A DNA stretch of 64,000 bases from Candidatus Rokuibacteriota bacterium (lineage in GTDB: Bacteria; Methylomirabilota; Methylomirabilia; Rokubacteriales; CSP1-6). The DNA is taken from positions 1 to 64,000 of the forward strand of contig QHSP01000023.1 of the NCBI GenBank assembly GCA_003220495.1, given 5' to 3'. Of the stretch, positions 1-8,091 are shown piece after piece. Every line of letters starts with the position of its first letter. The first letter of the stretch is position 1. The notes under the pieces were generated by a model, which made no database searches, was not told the origin of the DNA, and saw nothing but the letters and a program-made list of their open reading frames with translations. A program made the position numbers and the translations under genes.

Positions 1-120
1 CTCGAAGATGCCGACCCAGATCTGCAGGGACCGCTTGTCCTCCTCGTCGCGGAGGATGATGATCGGCATGTTCGAGACGGCGTCCAGGGCCAGTCCGCGG
101 ACCTTCATTTCGACAAACAT
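1..120 (-). CDS. Bifunctional nuclease (BFN/DUF151) domain protein, N-terminal part, truncated by window edge
   Basis: Reverse strand reads MFVEMKVRGLALDAVSNMPIIILRDEEDKRSLQIWVGIFE, typical DUF151 start; lies immediately downstream of miaB with 16-nt overlap. Confidence 0.8.
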   Translation of the reverse strand, partial: MFVEMKVRGLALDAVSNMPIIILRDEEDKRSLQIWVGIFE

Positions 121-1448
121 GCGGCCTCCTCCGGTTGGGAAGCGAGTGTCCCCCGCAGGCTGTGCGGCAGCACCTGGTCGATGTTGACCGGCGTCAGGTC
201 ACCGACGGACGCGCTCCCCTGCCCGTCGAAGTTGACGACACGATTGCAGCGGGTCCGGCCCGACAGCTCGCCGGCATTTTTCTTCGACCTTCCGTCCACC
301 AGCACTTCCACCGTCTGCCCGGCGAGCCGGCCGCTCCGCTCGGCGCCGACCCGCGTGGCCGCGTCGAGGAGGCGCAGGTTGCGGCGCGCCTTCACGTCGT
401 CGGCGACCTGGTCCGGCATCGTCGCCGCGGGTGTGCCGGGCCGCCGCGAGTAGCGGAAGACGAACACGTTGTCGTAGCCGACGGTCTCGACCATCTCGAG
501 TGTCTGCTCGAAGTCCGCTTCCGTCTCACCCGGAAAGCCGACGATCAGATCCGTCGAGAACGCCATCTCCGGCACCGCGTCGCGGATCTCCGCCACCAGC
601 TCCAGGTAGCGCTCGCGGGTGTAGCCCCGATTCATGCGCGCGAGCACGTCGTTCGAGCCCGACTGCAGCGGCAGATGGAAATACTCGCACACCTTCGGGA
701 CGTCACGCATGGCGCGGATCAGCTTGGGCGTCAGATTGTAGGGATTCGACGTCGTGAAGCGAATCCGCGCGATGTCCTCGATTTCGCCGACGCGCGCGAA
801 CAGCTCGCCGAGATCGGTGCGCGGCGTGAGGTCGCGCCCGTAGGCGTTCACCGTCTGGCCGAGCAGGGTCACCTCGCGGCAGCCCTCGGCGGCGAGCCGG
901 CGGACCTCGTCGACGATGACGTCGGGCGGATGGCTGCGCTCGCGCCCCCGCGTCTGCGGCACGACGCAGAAGGTGCAGTGTTTCTCGCACCCCTCCATCA
1001 CCGTCACGAACTCTCGGAGCCGCCCGGCGGCCGGCGGGCGCGTCGTGATCTTCACGAGCGGCCCCTCCCCGGTCTCGAGCACCGGCCGGCGCTCGCGTCG
1101 GACCCGATCGACGAGCTCGGCCACACGGGCGATCGCCGGGGAGCCGAAGACCAGATCGACCGACGGCGCCCGGCGCTGGATGGCGTGCTGGTGGAGCTGG
1201 GCCATACAACCCATCACGCCGATGACGAGCTCGGGCTTCTGTGCCTTGAGCAGGCGTAGCTCGCCGAGCTTTGAGAACACCTTGTCCTCGGCCTTTTCTC
1301 GGATCGCGCAGGTGTTGACGAGGATCAGGTCGGCTTCGGCCTGGTCCGAGGTCAGCTCCCAGCTCTCCTCACGGAGCAGGCCAGCCACCCGCTCCGAGTC
1401 GTACTCGTTCATCTGGCAGCCGTATGTGATCAGGTGGAACTTGGCCAT
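105..1448 (-). CDS. miaB: tRNA-2-methylthio-N6-dimethylallyladenosine synthase MiaB
   Basis: MAKFHLITYGCQMNEYDSERV start, radical-SAM CxxxCxxC (EGCEKHCTFCVVP), TRAM-like C-terminus. Confidence 0.95.
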   Translation of the reverse strand: MAKFHLITYGCQMNEYDSERVAGLLREESWELTSDQAEADLILVNTCAIREKAEDKVFSKLGELRLLKAQKPELVIGVMGCMAQLHQHAIQRRAPSVDLVFGSPAIARVAELVDRVRRERRPVLETGEGPLVKITTRPPAAGRLREFVTVMEGCEKHCTFCVVPQTRGRERSHPPDVIVDEVRRLAAEGCREVTLLGQTVNAYGRDLTPRTDLGELFARVGEIEDIARIRFTTSNPYNLTPKLIRAMRDVPKVCEYFHLPLQSGSNDVLARMNRGYTRERYLELVAEIRDAVPEMAFSTDLIVGFPGETEADFEQTLEMVETVGYDNVFVFRYSRRPGTPAATMPDQVADDVKARRNLRLLDAATRVGAERSGRLAGQTVEVLVDGRSKKNAGELSGRTRCNRVVNFDGQGSASVGDLTPVNIDQVLPHSLRGTLASQPEEAACLSK

Positions 1449-1572
1449 GAGTGCTTGGAAAATCCCACGTTTGCGTTGGTCCGACCGTAGCACCCGCGGT
1501 CGGGCAAGTCAAACGACGGCCCTCGAAACCGGGCGAAATGACCGACGGGCGGGCACTCGTCGGCTCAGGATC

Positions 1573-1600
1573 TTGACGGATCAAGACTATTTGATACATT
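1573..1600 (+). promoter_or_regulatory. arsR promoter with ArsR operator ATCAAGACTATTTGAT (1580-1595) between -35 TTGACG and -10 TACATT
   Basis: TTGACG 1573-1578, N16, TACATT 1595-1600; palindromic ATCAA-N6-TTGAT overlaps the spacer. Confidence 0.6.
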
Positions 1601-1607
1601 GGCGCAC

Positions 1608-1919
1608 GTGAAGACCGGCGAGACCGCGAGTCGTCGCTTTCACGCCCTGGCCGACGAAACACGGCTGAAGATCATCGATCGCCTCCGGGACGGAGAGGAC
1701 TGCGTCTGCAACCTGACCGGACCGCTCGGGATGCGCCAGTCACTCCTGTCGTTCCATCTGCGCACCTTGAAGGACGCCGGAATCATCCGGGATCGGAAGG
1801 AAGGCCGCTGGGTCTATTACGCCCTGAACCTCGACGTGCTCGACGCGATGCTGACGACCCTCGAAGCCCTCACGAAGCCGCGCAAGGAGTTGCGGCTGGT
1901 CGCGCCGCACTGCGAGTGA
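1608..1919 (+). CDS. arsR: ArsR/SmtB-family transcriptional repressor
   Basis: wHTH protein with ELRLVAPHCE tail and GEDCVCNLTGPLGMRQSLLSFHLRTLKDAGI, typical ArsR; first gene of ars operon. ORF track starts at TTG 1599; GTG 1608 also possible. Confidence 0.9.
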   Translation: MKTGETASRRFHALADETRLKIIDRLRDGEDCVCNLTGPLGMRQSLLSFHLRTLKDAGIIRDRKEGRWVYYALNLDVLDAMLTTLEALTKPRKELRLVAPHCE

Positions 1920-1940
1920 CCCCCTTTTTTAGCTGAAGCC

Positions 1941-1956
1941 ATCAAGATTTGTTGAT
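1941..1956 (+). promoter_or_regulatory. Second putative ArsR operator ATCAAGATTTGTTGAT upstream of arsM
   Basis: ATCAA-N6-TTGAT, same half-sites as the site in the arsR promoter; just ahead of the GGAGGAG Shine-Dalgarno of arsM. Confidence 0.6.
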
Positions 1957-1971
1957 CGGAGGAGCCGTGTC

Positions 1972-2796
1972 ATGAGCGACGAAGGCCTCAAGGATCTGGT
2001 GAAGCAGAAGTACGGGCTGGCGGCTCTCAGGGTGACGGCGGCGACCGGGACGACGTCGTGCTGCGCAAGCACAGCGTCCGGGAGCAGCTGTGACCCCGTC
2101 ACCTCGAATCTGTACGGACTCGATCAGACGGCCGACCTACCCGAACAAGCCGTCGCCGCGTCGCTCGGCTGCGGGAACCCGACGGCGCTGGCCGAGCTGA
2201 CACCGGGCGAGACGGTCCTGGACCTCGGGTCCGGCGGCGGAATCGACGTGCTGTTGTCGGCGAAGCGTGTCGGGCCGGCCGGCAAGGCGTACGGCCTGGA
2301 CATGACCGACGAGATGCTGGCGCTGGCGCGCGAGAATCAGCGGAAAGCCGGCGTTGCGAACGTGGAGTTCCTCAAGGGAGAGATCGAGGCGATCCCGCTT
2401 CCGGACGACTGCGTGGACGTGATCATCTCGAATTGCGTGATCAACCTGTCGGCGGACAAGGACCGCGTCTTCAAGGAGGCCTTCCGCGTGCTCAAGCCGG
2501 GCGGGCGGCTCGCCGTATCGGATGTCGTGGTGCGCGGAGAGGTGCCGGCCGCCATCCGGCGCAGCGTCGAGCTGTGGATCGGCTGTATCGCGGGTGCGCT
2601 CGAGGAAGACGACTATCGCGCGAGGCTCGCGCAGGCGGGGTTCGAGGCCATCGAGGTGGAGCCGACCCGGATCTACCGGACCGAGGACGCCCGGGAGTTC
2701 CTGGACCGCGAGGGGATCGACGCGGACGCCATCGCGCCGGCCGTGGACGGCAAGTTCATGAGCGCGTTCGTGCGGGCGCGCAAGCCGTCGGTGTGA
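1972..2796 (+). CDS. arsM: Arsenite S-adenosylmethionine methyltransferase
   Basis: [34 protein letters not shown], conserved SNCVINL and IGCIAGAL cysteines. Confidence 0.93.
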   Translation: MSDEGLKDLVKQKYGLAALRVTAATGTTSCCASTASGSSCDPVTSNLYGLDQTADLPEQAVAASLGCGNPTALAELTPGETVLDLGSGGGIDVLLSAKRVGPAGKAYGLDMTDEMLALARENQRKAGVANVEFLKGEIEAIPLPDDCVDVIISNCVINLSADKDRVFKEAFRVLKPGGRLAVSDVVVRGEVPAAIRRSVELWIGCIAGALEEDDYRARLAQAGFEAIEVEPTRIYRTEDAREFLDREGIDADAIAPAVDGKFMSAFVRARKPSV

Positions 2797-3470
2797 CCGG
2801 CCGCGAACGGACCAGCCTCGGCCGTCGTCTCGTCGCGGAGGCCGTCGGCACGGCGCTCCTCCTCGCGGCGGTCGTCGGGTCCGGAATCATGGGAGAGCGC
2901 CTCGCGGGCGGCAGCGTCGCGGTGGCCCTACTCGCCAACACGTTGGCGACCGGCGCGGCGCTCGTGGCGCTCATCCTCGCGTTCGGGCCGATCTCGGGCG
3001 GGCACTTCAATCCGGCGGTCACCCTGGCCGACGCGTCGCAGGGCGGGCTCGCCTGGGGGGAGGTGCCCCTCTATATCAGTGTCCAGATCGCCGGCGCCTT
3101 TGCGGGGGTCGCGGCGGCGCACGCGATGTTCGAGACGCCGCTCTTCTTCGCCTCGCGCCACGTGCGCTCCGGGCCCGCCCAGGTGTTCAGCGAGTTCGTG
3201 GCGACGTTCGGGCTCCTCGCCGTGATCTGGGGATGCGCCCGTATGCGCGCCGACGCGATTCCGTTCGCGGTCGCCGCCTACATCACGGCGGCGTACTGGT
3301 TCACCGCGTCCACCTCGTTCGCGAATCCAGCCGTGACGCTTGCGCGGTCGGCCACCGATACGTTCGCCGGGATTCGTCCCGCGGACGCGCCGGCGTTCAT
3401 CGTCGCGCAGCTGCTCGGGGCCGGCTCCGCGACCGCCCTCTTCGGGTGGCTGGCGCCTCGGTCCGCGTGA
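2793..3470 (+). CDS. MIP-family aquaglyceroporin-like channel of arsenic operon (AqpS-like)
   Basis: Two NPA motifs (HFNPAVT, FANPAVT); GTG start overlaps arsM stop by 4 nt. Confidence 0.85.
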   Translation: MTGRERTSLGRRLVAEAVGTALLLAAVVGSGIMGERLAGGSVAVALLANTLATGAALVALILAFGPISGGHFNPAVTLADASQGGLAWGEVPLYISVQIAGAFAGVAAAHAMFETPLFFASRHVRSGPAQVFSEFVATFGLLAVIWGCARMRADAIPFAVAAYITAAYWFTASTSFANPAVTLARSATDTFAGIRPADAPAFIVAQLLGAGSATALFGWLAPRSA

Positions 3471-3964
3471 TGGAGCTGGTCGTCCGTCTGGCCACTTCGG
3501 CGGACGCCCCGGCCATCGCGCGCATTCACAACGAGGGCATCGCGGACCGGATCGCCACGTTCGAGACCGAGCCGCGAACGGTCGCGCAGGTGGCGGCCGC
3601 CATGGCCGAGAAGGGCGACCGCTATCCAACGATCGTCGTCGCGCGTGACGGCGAGGTCGTGGCCTGGGCCGGCGCCGGGCCCTATCGCAATCGGCACGCC
3701 TACGCCGGCGTCGCCGAGCACTCGGTCTACGTGGCGCGAAGCGCTCGGGGCGCCGGCGCGGGTCGCGCCGCCCTCGAGGGGCTCTGCCGAGCGTACGCGG
3801 AGCGAGGATTCTGGAAGATCGTCTCCCGCATCTTTCCCGAGAACGTCGCGAGCCTGGCGCTGCACGAGCGCTGCGGCTTCCGCGTGGTCGGTGTCTATCA
3901 GCGACACGGCCGACTCGACGGCGCATGGCGCGATTGCGTCATCGTCGAGCGGCTTCTCGCCTGA
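3470..3964 (+). CDS. GNAT N-acetyltransferase, PAT/ArsN1-like (putative arsinothricin/phosphinothricin acetyltransferase)
   Basis: PAT-type pattern AGPYRNRHAYAGVAEHSVYVARSARGAGAGRAAL; lies between ars genes. Confidence 0.75.
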   Translation: MELVVRLATSADAPAIARIHNEGIADRIATFETEPRTVAQVAAAMAEKGDRYPTIVVARDGEVVAWAGAGPYRNRHAYAGVAEHSVYVARSARGAGAGRAALEGLCRAYAERGFWKIVSRIFPENVASLALHERCGFRVVGVYQRHGRLDGAWRDCVIVERLLA

Positions 3965-3987
3965 GGGGCCAGAGCCTGGAGGACGGC

Positions 3988-4404
3988 GTGAGCACGCCGC
4001 GAGTCCTGTTCCTGTGTACGCACAACTCGGCCCGCAGCCAGATGGCCGAGGGATTCTTGCGTTCGATGGCCGGTCATCGCTTCGAGGTGCAGAGCGCGGG
4101 CACCGAGAAGACCTCGGTTCACTCCCTCGCGATCCGCGCCATGGCGGAGCGTGGTATCGACATCAGCGGGCACGCGTCGAAGACGTACGACAGCCTGATG
4201 ACCGCGCCCTGGGACTACGTGATCACGGTCTGTGACGACGCCAACGAGCGCTGTCCACTCTTTCCCGGCGCGGCGAAGCGCTTGCACTGGTCGTTCGCAG
4301 ATCCTTCGCGCGCGACCGGCGACGAGGAGGCACGACTCTCGGTGTTCCGGCGTGTCCGTGACGCGATCGAAGCTCGACTGTCGGAATGGGTCGCGAGCCG
4401 CTGA
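3988..4404 (+). CDS. arsC: Arsenate reductase, thioredoxin-coupled LMW-phosphatase family
   Basis: VLFLCTHNSARSQMAEG P-loop and WDYVITVCDDANERCPLFPG. Confidence 0.93.
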   Translation: MSTPRVLFLCTHNSARSQMAEGFLRSMAGHRFEVQSAGTEKTSVHSLAIRAMAERGIDISGHASKTYDSLMTAPWDYVITVCDDANERCPLFPGAAKRLHWSFADPSRATGDEEARLSVFRRVRDAIEARLSEWVASR

Positions 4405-4437
4405 GGACGAGGATTCGGGCGGCGTTGCGAGAAACAG

Positions 4438-4467
4438 CTCGGGGGGAGCGGCGCCGCTCCCCCCGAG
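4438..4467. terminator. Perfect 30-bp palindrome, candidate bidirectional terminator between convergent arsC and fbp
   Basis: CTCGGGGGGAGCGGC/GCCGCTCCCCCCGAG between two convergent stop codons; no T-tract. Confidence 0.6.
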
Positions 4468-4486
4468 GTCGAATTGCCAAGCTGAC

Positions 4487-5995
4487 CTAGTCGATCTCGT
4501 CCGGCCGGCCGCCCGTGCGCGCGCCCGCGGGCTTCTTGCCGGCGTCGGCGCCATGGCCGTTGCCGTTGCTGAAGGTGAGCGGCGGCTTGACCTCGAACTG
4601 GCGCTCGAGGCGATTCCGGCGCTCCTTCCAGCCCTCCTGATACTCGAGCTCCTCCTCGTGCAAGGTCGCCGGCTGCTTGATCCCGTGCGCGTGGCGGAAC
4701 TGGATGGCGAGCTGCGAAGCGGTGCGTCGCACCTCGTCCCACGGCGTACCGAGCGCGAACTGATCGGAGATGGCGCCGATGCGACCCGTGTGGATGTTGC
4801 ACGAGAGCGTGATCGCCGACAGGATCGGACCCGACCAGTACGAGGTCTGCGAGTTGATCGGCATGGGCAGGATGTGCAGGTTATGGCTTCCGCGGCAGTC
4901 GCCGGCCACCATGGGCGCGGTGGCCCAGGGCGACGTGATCTCGCCGGGCGCCGGCCAGTCGCCCTGAGCGAAGGCCAGCAGGACCGGATCGTCCTTGCCG
5001 CCATACGTGAAGCCCTTCTTGGTCTTGATGTTGTGCAGCCGCTCCGCCGAGCAGATGTAGCCGAGCTGGTCCTTCTCGCCCTTCTCGTTACGGCTCCAGA
5101 CACGGGCGATCACGAAGCGCGAGGAGCGCGTCAGCCCCTCGATGTCGTAGAGGTCTTCGGGCGCCGCCAGGGTGATCACCTTTTCTTGTAACCCCTTGGC
5201 GAGCTCCTCCATCTTGTTGTCGAGCGCCCGCTGGTCCCGCGGGTGGGCGCCCGCCTCGACCGCCTGCGCCTTCGTGTCGAGGTCGACGATCTCGAAGACG
5301 TAGCCGCGCTTCATCTTGGAGGCGGCGATGACGAGACCGGTGTTGAACCGTGGCAGCATGTAGGCGCCGGTGGCGTAGTGGTTGAACGCCATGGGCTCGG
5401 TCTTGTCAGCGAAGGATACGAGAACGGTCTGCGAGGCGTTGTCCTTGCGGACCGGGAACGGCAGCGCCACGGTCGCCGGGCCGGCACCGCGGAGGTTGCC
5501 GGTGAAGGCGTCGGCGACCAGGTCTTGCCCCGGGCCGTACAGGCCCAGCTCGGCCGCCTTGGTAGCGCCTTCCTGCAACGCATCCCACATGAGCTCGTCG
5601 ACGACCGACATGTCGACCGTCTCGGCCATGATCCCGGTCACGGCGCAGTCGTCGCCGGTGTGGGTGACGATCATCGAGGTGAAGATGGGCTCGCCGCGAT
5701 AGCTGTTGTTGTCGAGGACATACTTCGCGATGATCGACTTCACCTCGTCGGCCGCCACAACGTGGCCGCCGACCCCGCCGACGTCGGCCTTGGTGGCCTT
5801 GATGTAGCGCTGCACGAGGGCCGGGTTCTTCGCGAAGATGTACGACTTGTACGAAAAGATGTTCGGCGTGTTCGTGACCGGGATCTTCTCGGCGACGGTC
5901 ACTGGCAGCCCGGCGAGCTCGTCCTTCGACTGATGGTAGTCCGACATCTTGGTGATGGGCTGGCCATCCTGGGGGCCATAGCGCCGCGCAGACAT
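4487..5995 (-). CDS. fbp: Fructose-1,6-bisphosphate aldolase/phosphatase (class V FBPase) with extended N-terminus
   Basis: KADVGGVGGH, GDD, YGPGQDLVADAFTGNLRG, FADKTEP, YGGKDDPVLLA, EELEY match the archaeal-type FBPA/P family. Confidence 0.88.
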   Translation of the reverse strand: MSARRYGPQDGQPITKMSDYHQSKDELAGLPVTVAEKIPVTNTPNIFSYKSYIFAKNPALVQRYIKATKADVGGVGGHVVAADEVKSIIAKYVLDNNSYRGEPIFTSMIVTHTGDDCAVTGIMAETVDMSVVDELMWDALQEGATKAAELGLYGPGQDLVADAFTGNLRGAGPATVALPFPVRKDNASQTVLVSFADKTEPMAFNHYATGAYMLPRFNTGLVIAASKMKRGYVFEIVDLDTKAQAVEAGAHPRDQRALDNKMEELAKGLQEKVITLAAPEDLYDIEGLTRSSRFVIARVWSRNEKGEKDQLGYICSAERLHNIKTKKGFTYGGKDDPVLLAFAQGDWPAPGEITSPWATAPMVAGDCRGSHNLHILPMPINSQTSYWSGPILSAITLSCNIHTGRIGAISDQFALGTPWDEVRRTASQLAIQFRHAHGIKQPATLHEEELEYQEGWKERRNRLERQFEVKPPLTFSNGNGHGADAGKKPAGARTGGRPDEID

Positions 5996-6117
5996 GCACG
6001 CCTCCTTGCGTGGGGGTGGGATTTGGATTCTCGTATTCGAGGATATCGGGGTACACTGATGCCGTCAAGCAAGAAATTTACGGAAATGAAATTTATTTCT
6101 CATGGGCTGACTCCGGC

Positions 6118-7113
6118 GTGAAAACGGCTCCCCTCACCTCGCGCGAGCTGCGGCAGACGGTCCATTGCCTCGAGCTCTACTATCGTCAGAGCAAGAGCCA
6201 GAAGGACATCGCCAACGCGCTCGGCGTGTCGGCGGCGACGGTGTCGCGCCTGCTCAAGCGCGCGTTCGACGAGGGCCTCGTGCGCGTCGAGCTGGATCTG
6301 CCGCGCCGCGAGCAGCTCGAGGCCGGACTGGTCGAGCGCTTCGGTCTCCGCGACGCGGTCGTCGTCGCGGCCGGCGGGCGCGGTGACGTCAAGGAAGAGC
6401 TGGGGACCGCCGCGGCCGCCTACTTCGAAAAGATCGCCGCCAACGGCCTGCGCGTGGGGCTCTCGTGCGGGTTCACGCTCTACCAGACGATCCGCCAGCT
6501 CCACGAGCGCCGGTTTCGCGACCTGGCCCTCTACCCGCTGTCCGGCGAGAGCACGCTCGAGCTCGTCGACCTGTTCCCGAACACGCTCGTGGGGATGATG
6601 GCCGCGAAGTACCGGCCGCACGTGCACGCCTGGGCGCTGCCGGTGCAGCATCTCCTTTCGCTCTCCGAGATCGAGCGCGAGCGGCGCCGGCTGCTGCGCG
6701 ATCCGGCGATCCGTCGAATCTACGAGGCCGCCCAGGACGTGGACATCGCCCTGGTCGGCATCGGGCTCATCGGCGAAGGCACGCCGGGGTTCTGCTCGCT
6801 CGCCGAGTCCTACGGCATCAGTGTCAAACGGCTGCTTCAGCTCGGCGTCGTCGGCGAGATCAACTATCAGCCATTCGACGAGGAAGGGCGTATCGTGGAT
6901 CGCCCGGAGCTTCGGGCGCTCATGCGACGGGTGCTCTCGGTGCCGGGCGACCGGCTGCAGGCGCTCTCGCGGCGCGATGACCGCTACGTCGTCGCGATCG
7001 CCGGCGGGCGGGCCAAGCTCGAGGCGGTGCGCGGCGCCGTGGCGGGCCGCTTCATGAACGTCCTGGTCACCGACGAAGACGTCGCCGCCGCGCTCCTGCG
7101 GCGAGCGAGCTGA
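6118..7113 (+). CDS. SorC/DeoR-family sugar-binding transcriptional regulator
   Basis: HTH SQKDIANALGVSAATVSRLLKRAFDEGLV followed by sugar-binding domain; divergent to fbp; GTG start. Confidence 0.88.
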   Translation: MKTAPLTSRELRQTVHCLELYYRQSKSQKDIANALGVSAATVSRLLKRAFDEGLVRVELDLPRREQLEAGLVERFGLRDAVVVAAGGRGDVKEELGTAAAAYFEKIAANGLRVGLSCGFTLYQTIRQLHERRFRDLALYPLSGESTLELVDLFPNTLVGMMAAKYRPHVHAWALPVQHLLSLSEIERERRRLLRDPAIRRIYEAAQDVDIALVGIGLIGEGTPGFCSLAESYGISVKRLLQLGVVGEINYQPFDEEGRIVDRPELRALMRRVLSVPGDRLQALSRRDDRYVVAIAGGRAKLEAVRGAVAGRFMNVLVTDEDVAAALLRRAS

Positions 7114-7119
7114 ACGGCC

Positions 7120-8091
7120 CTACGCGCCGCGGGCCGGAACCGATCCCTCTTCGAACGCGCCGATCCTTCTGAACTTCTCGTAGCGCGCCGCGACGAGATC
7201 GTCTTCCGACTGCCGCGTGAGCTCGCGGAGGTTTTCGCGGAGCGCCTCGCGCAGCTGGCCCGCCGCGCCTTCCCAGTCGCGGTGCGCGCCGCCGACGGGT
7301 TCGGGCACGATCGCGTCGATCACACCGAGCCGCAGGAGGTCGGGCGCGGTGATCCGCATCGATTCGGCCGCCTCGGGCGCCTTGGCGGCGTCGCCCCACA
7401 GAATGGCCGCGCACCCTTCCGGCGAGATCACAGAGTAGATCGCGTACTCCAGCATCAGGACCCGGTTGCCCATGCCGATCGCGAGCGCGCCGCCGCTGCC
7501 GCCCTCGCCGGTCACGATCGAGAGGATGGGCGTCCTGAGCGCGGCCATCTCTCGGAGATTTCGGGCGATCGCCTCGGCCTGTCCGCGCTCCTCGGCGCCG
7601 AGTCCGGGGTAGGCGCCCGGCGTGTCGATGAACGTGACGACGGGTTTGGCGAACTTCTGCGCGAGGTGCATCAAACGCAGCGCCTTTCGGTACCCCTCGG
7701 GGTGCGGCATGCCGAAGTTACGGGCGATCTTCTCGCGCGTGTCCCGCCCCTTCTGGTGGCCGATGACCACGACCCCCTGCTCTTCGAATCGGCCGAGCCC
7801 GCCGACAACCGCCGCGTCGTCGCCGTAGAGGCGATCGCCGTGGAGCTCGACGAAGTCCTCGAAGAGGAGCTTGATGAAGTCGCGGGTGTGCGGGCGCTTC
7901 GGATGGCGCGCGAGCTGCGTGCGCTGCCAGGCGGTCAGGCTCGCGTAGGTGCGCTGGCGCAGGCGGGCGAGGCGCTCCTCGAGCTTCGCGATCTCCTCGC
8001 GCGCCTTCGACCCGTTGTCCTCGGCCTGGAGCGCCGCGATCCGGTTCTCGATATCGAGCAGCGGCTGCTCGAAGTCAAGCGCGTCCGGCAT
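7120..8091 (-). CDS. accA: Acetyl-CoA carboxylase carboxyltransferase subunit alpha
   Basis: [45 protein letters not shown]. Confidence 0.96.
   Translation of the reverse strand: MPDALDFEQPLLDIENRIAALQAEDNGSKAREEIAKLEERLARLRQRTYASLTAWQRTQLARHPKRPHTRDFIKLLFEDFVELHGDRLYGDDAAVVGGLGRFEEQGVVVIGHQKGRDTREKIARNFGMPHPEGYRKALRLMHLAQKFAKPVVTFIDTPGAYPGLGAEERGQAEAIARNLREMAALRTPILSIVTGEGGSGGALAIGMGNRVLMLEYAIYSVISPEGCAAILWGDAAKAPEAAESMRITAPDLLRLGVIDAIVPEPVGGAHRDWEGAAGQLREALRENLRELTRQSEDDLVAARYEKFRRIGAFEEGSVPARGA

Noticed and set aside
1919-1935. Rho-independent terminator after arsR (T-run 1925-1930)
   Set aside because: No stem-loop immediately precedes the T-run; kept only as operator/SD region of arsM
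2928-5103. Long Arg-rich minus-strand ORFs opposite the ars genes
   Set aside because: Shadow ORFs of aquaporin, GNAT and arsC; no motifs
6001-6060. Sigma-70 promoter for the SorC-type gene (TTGGAT/TACACT)
   Set aside because: Spacer ~23 nt is too long; not supportable
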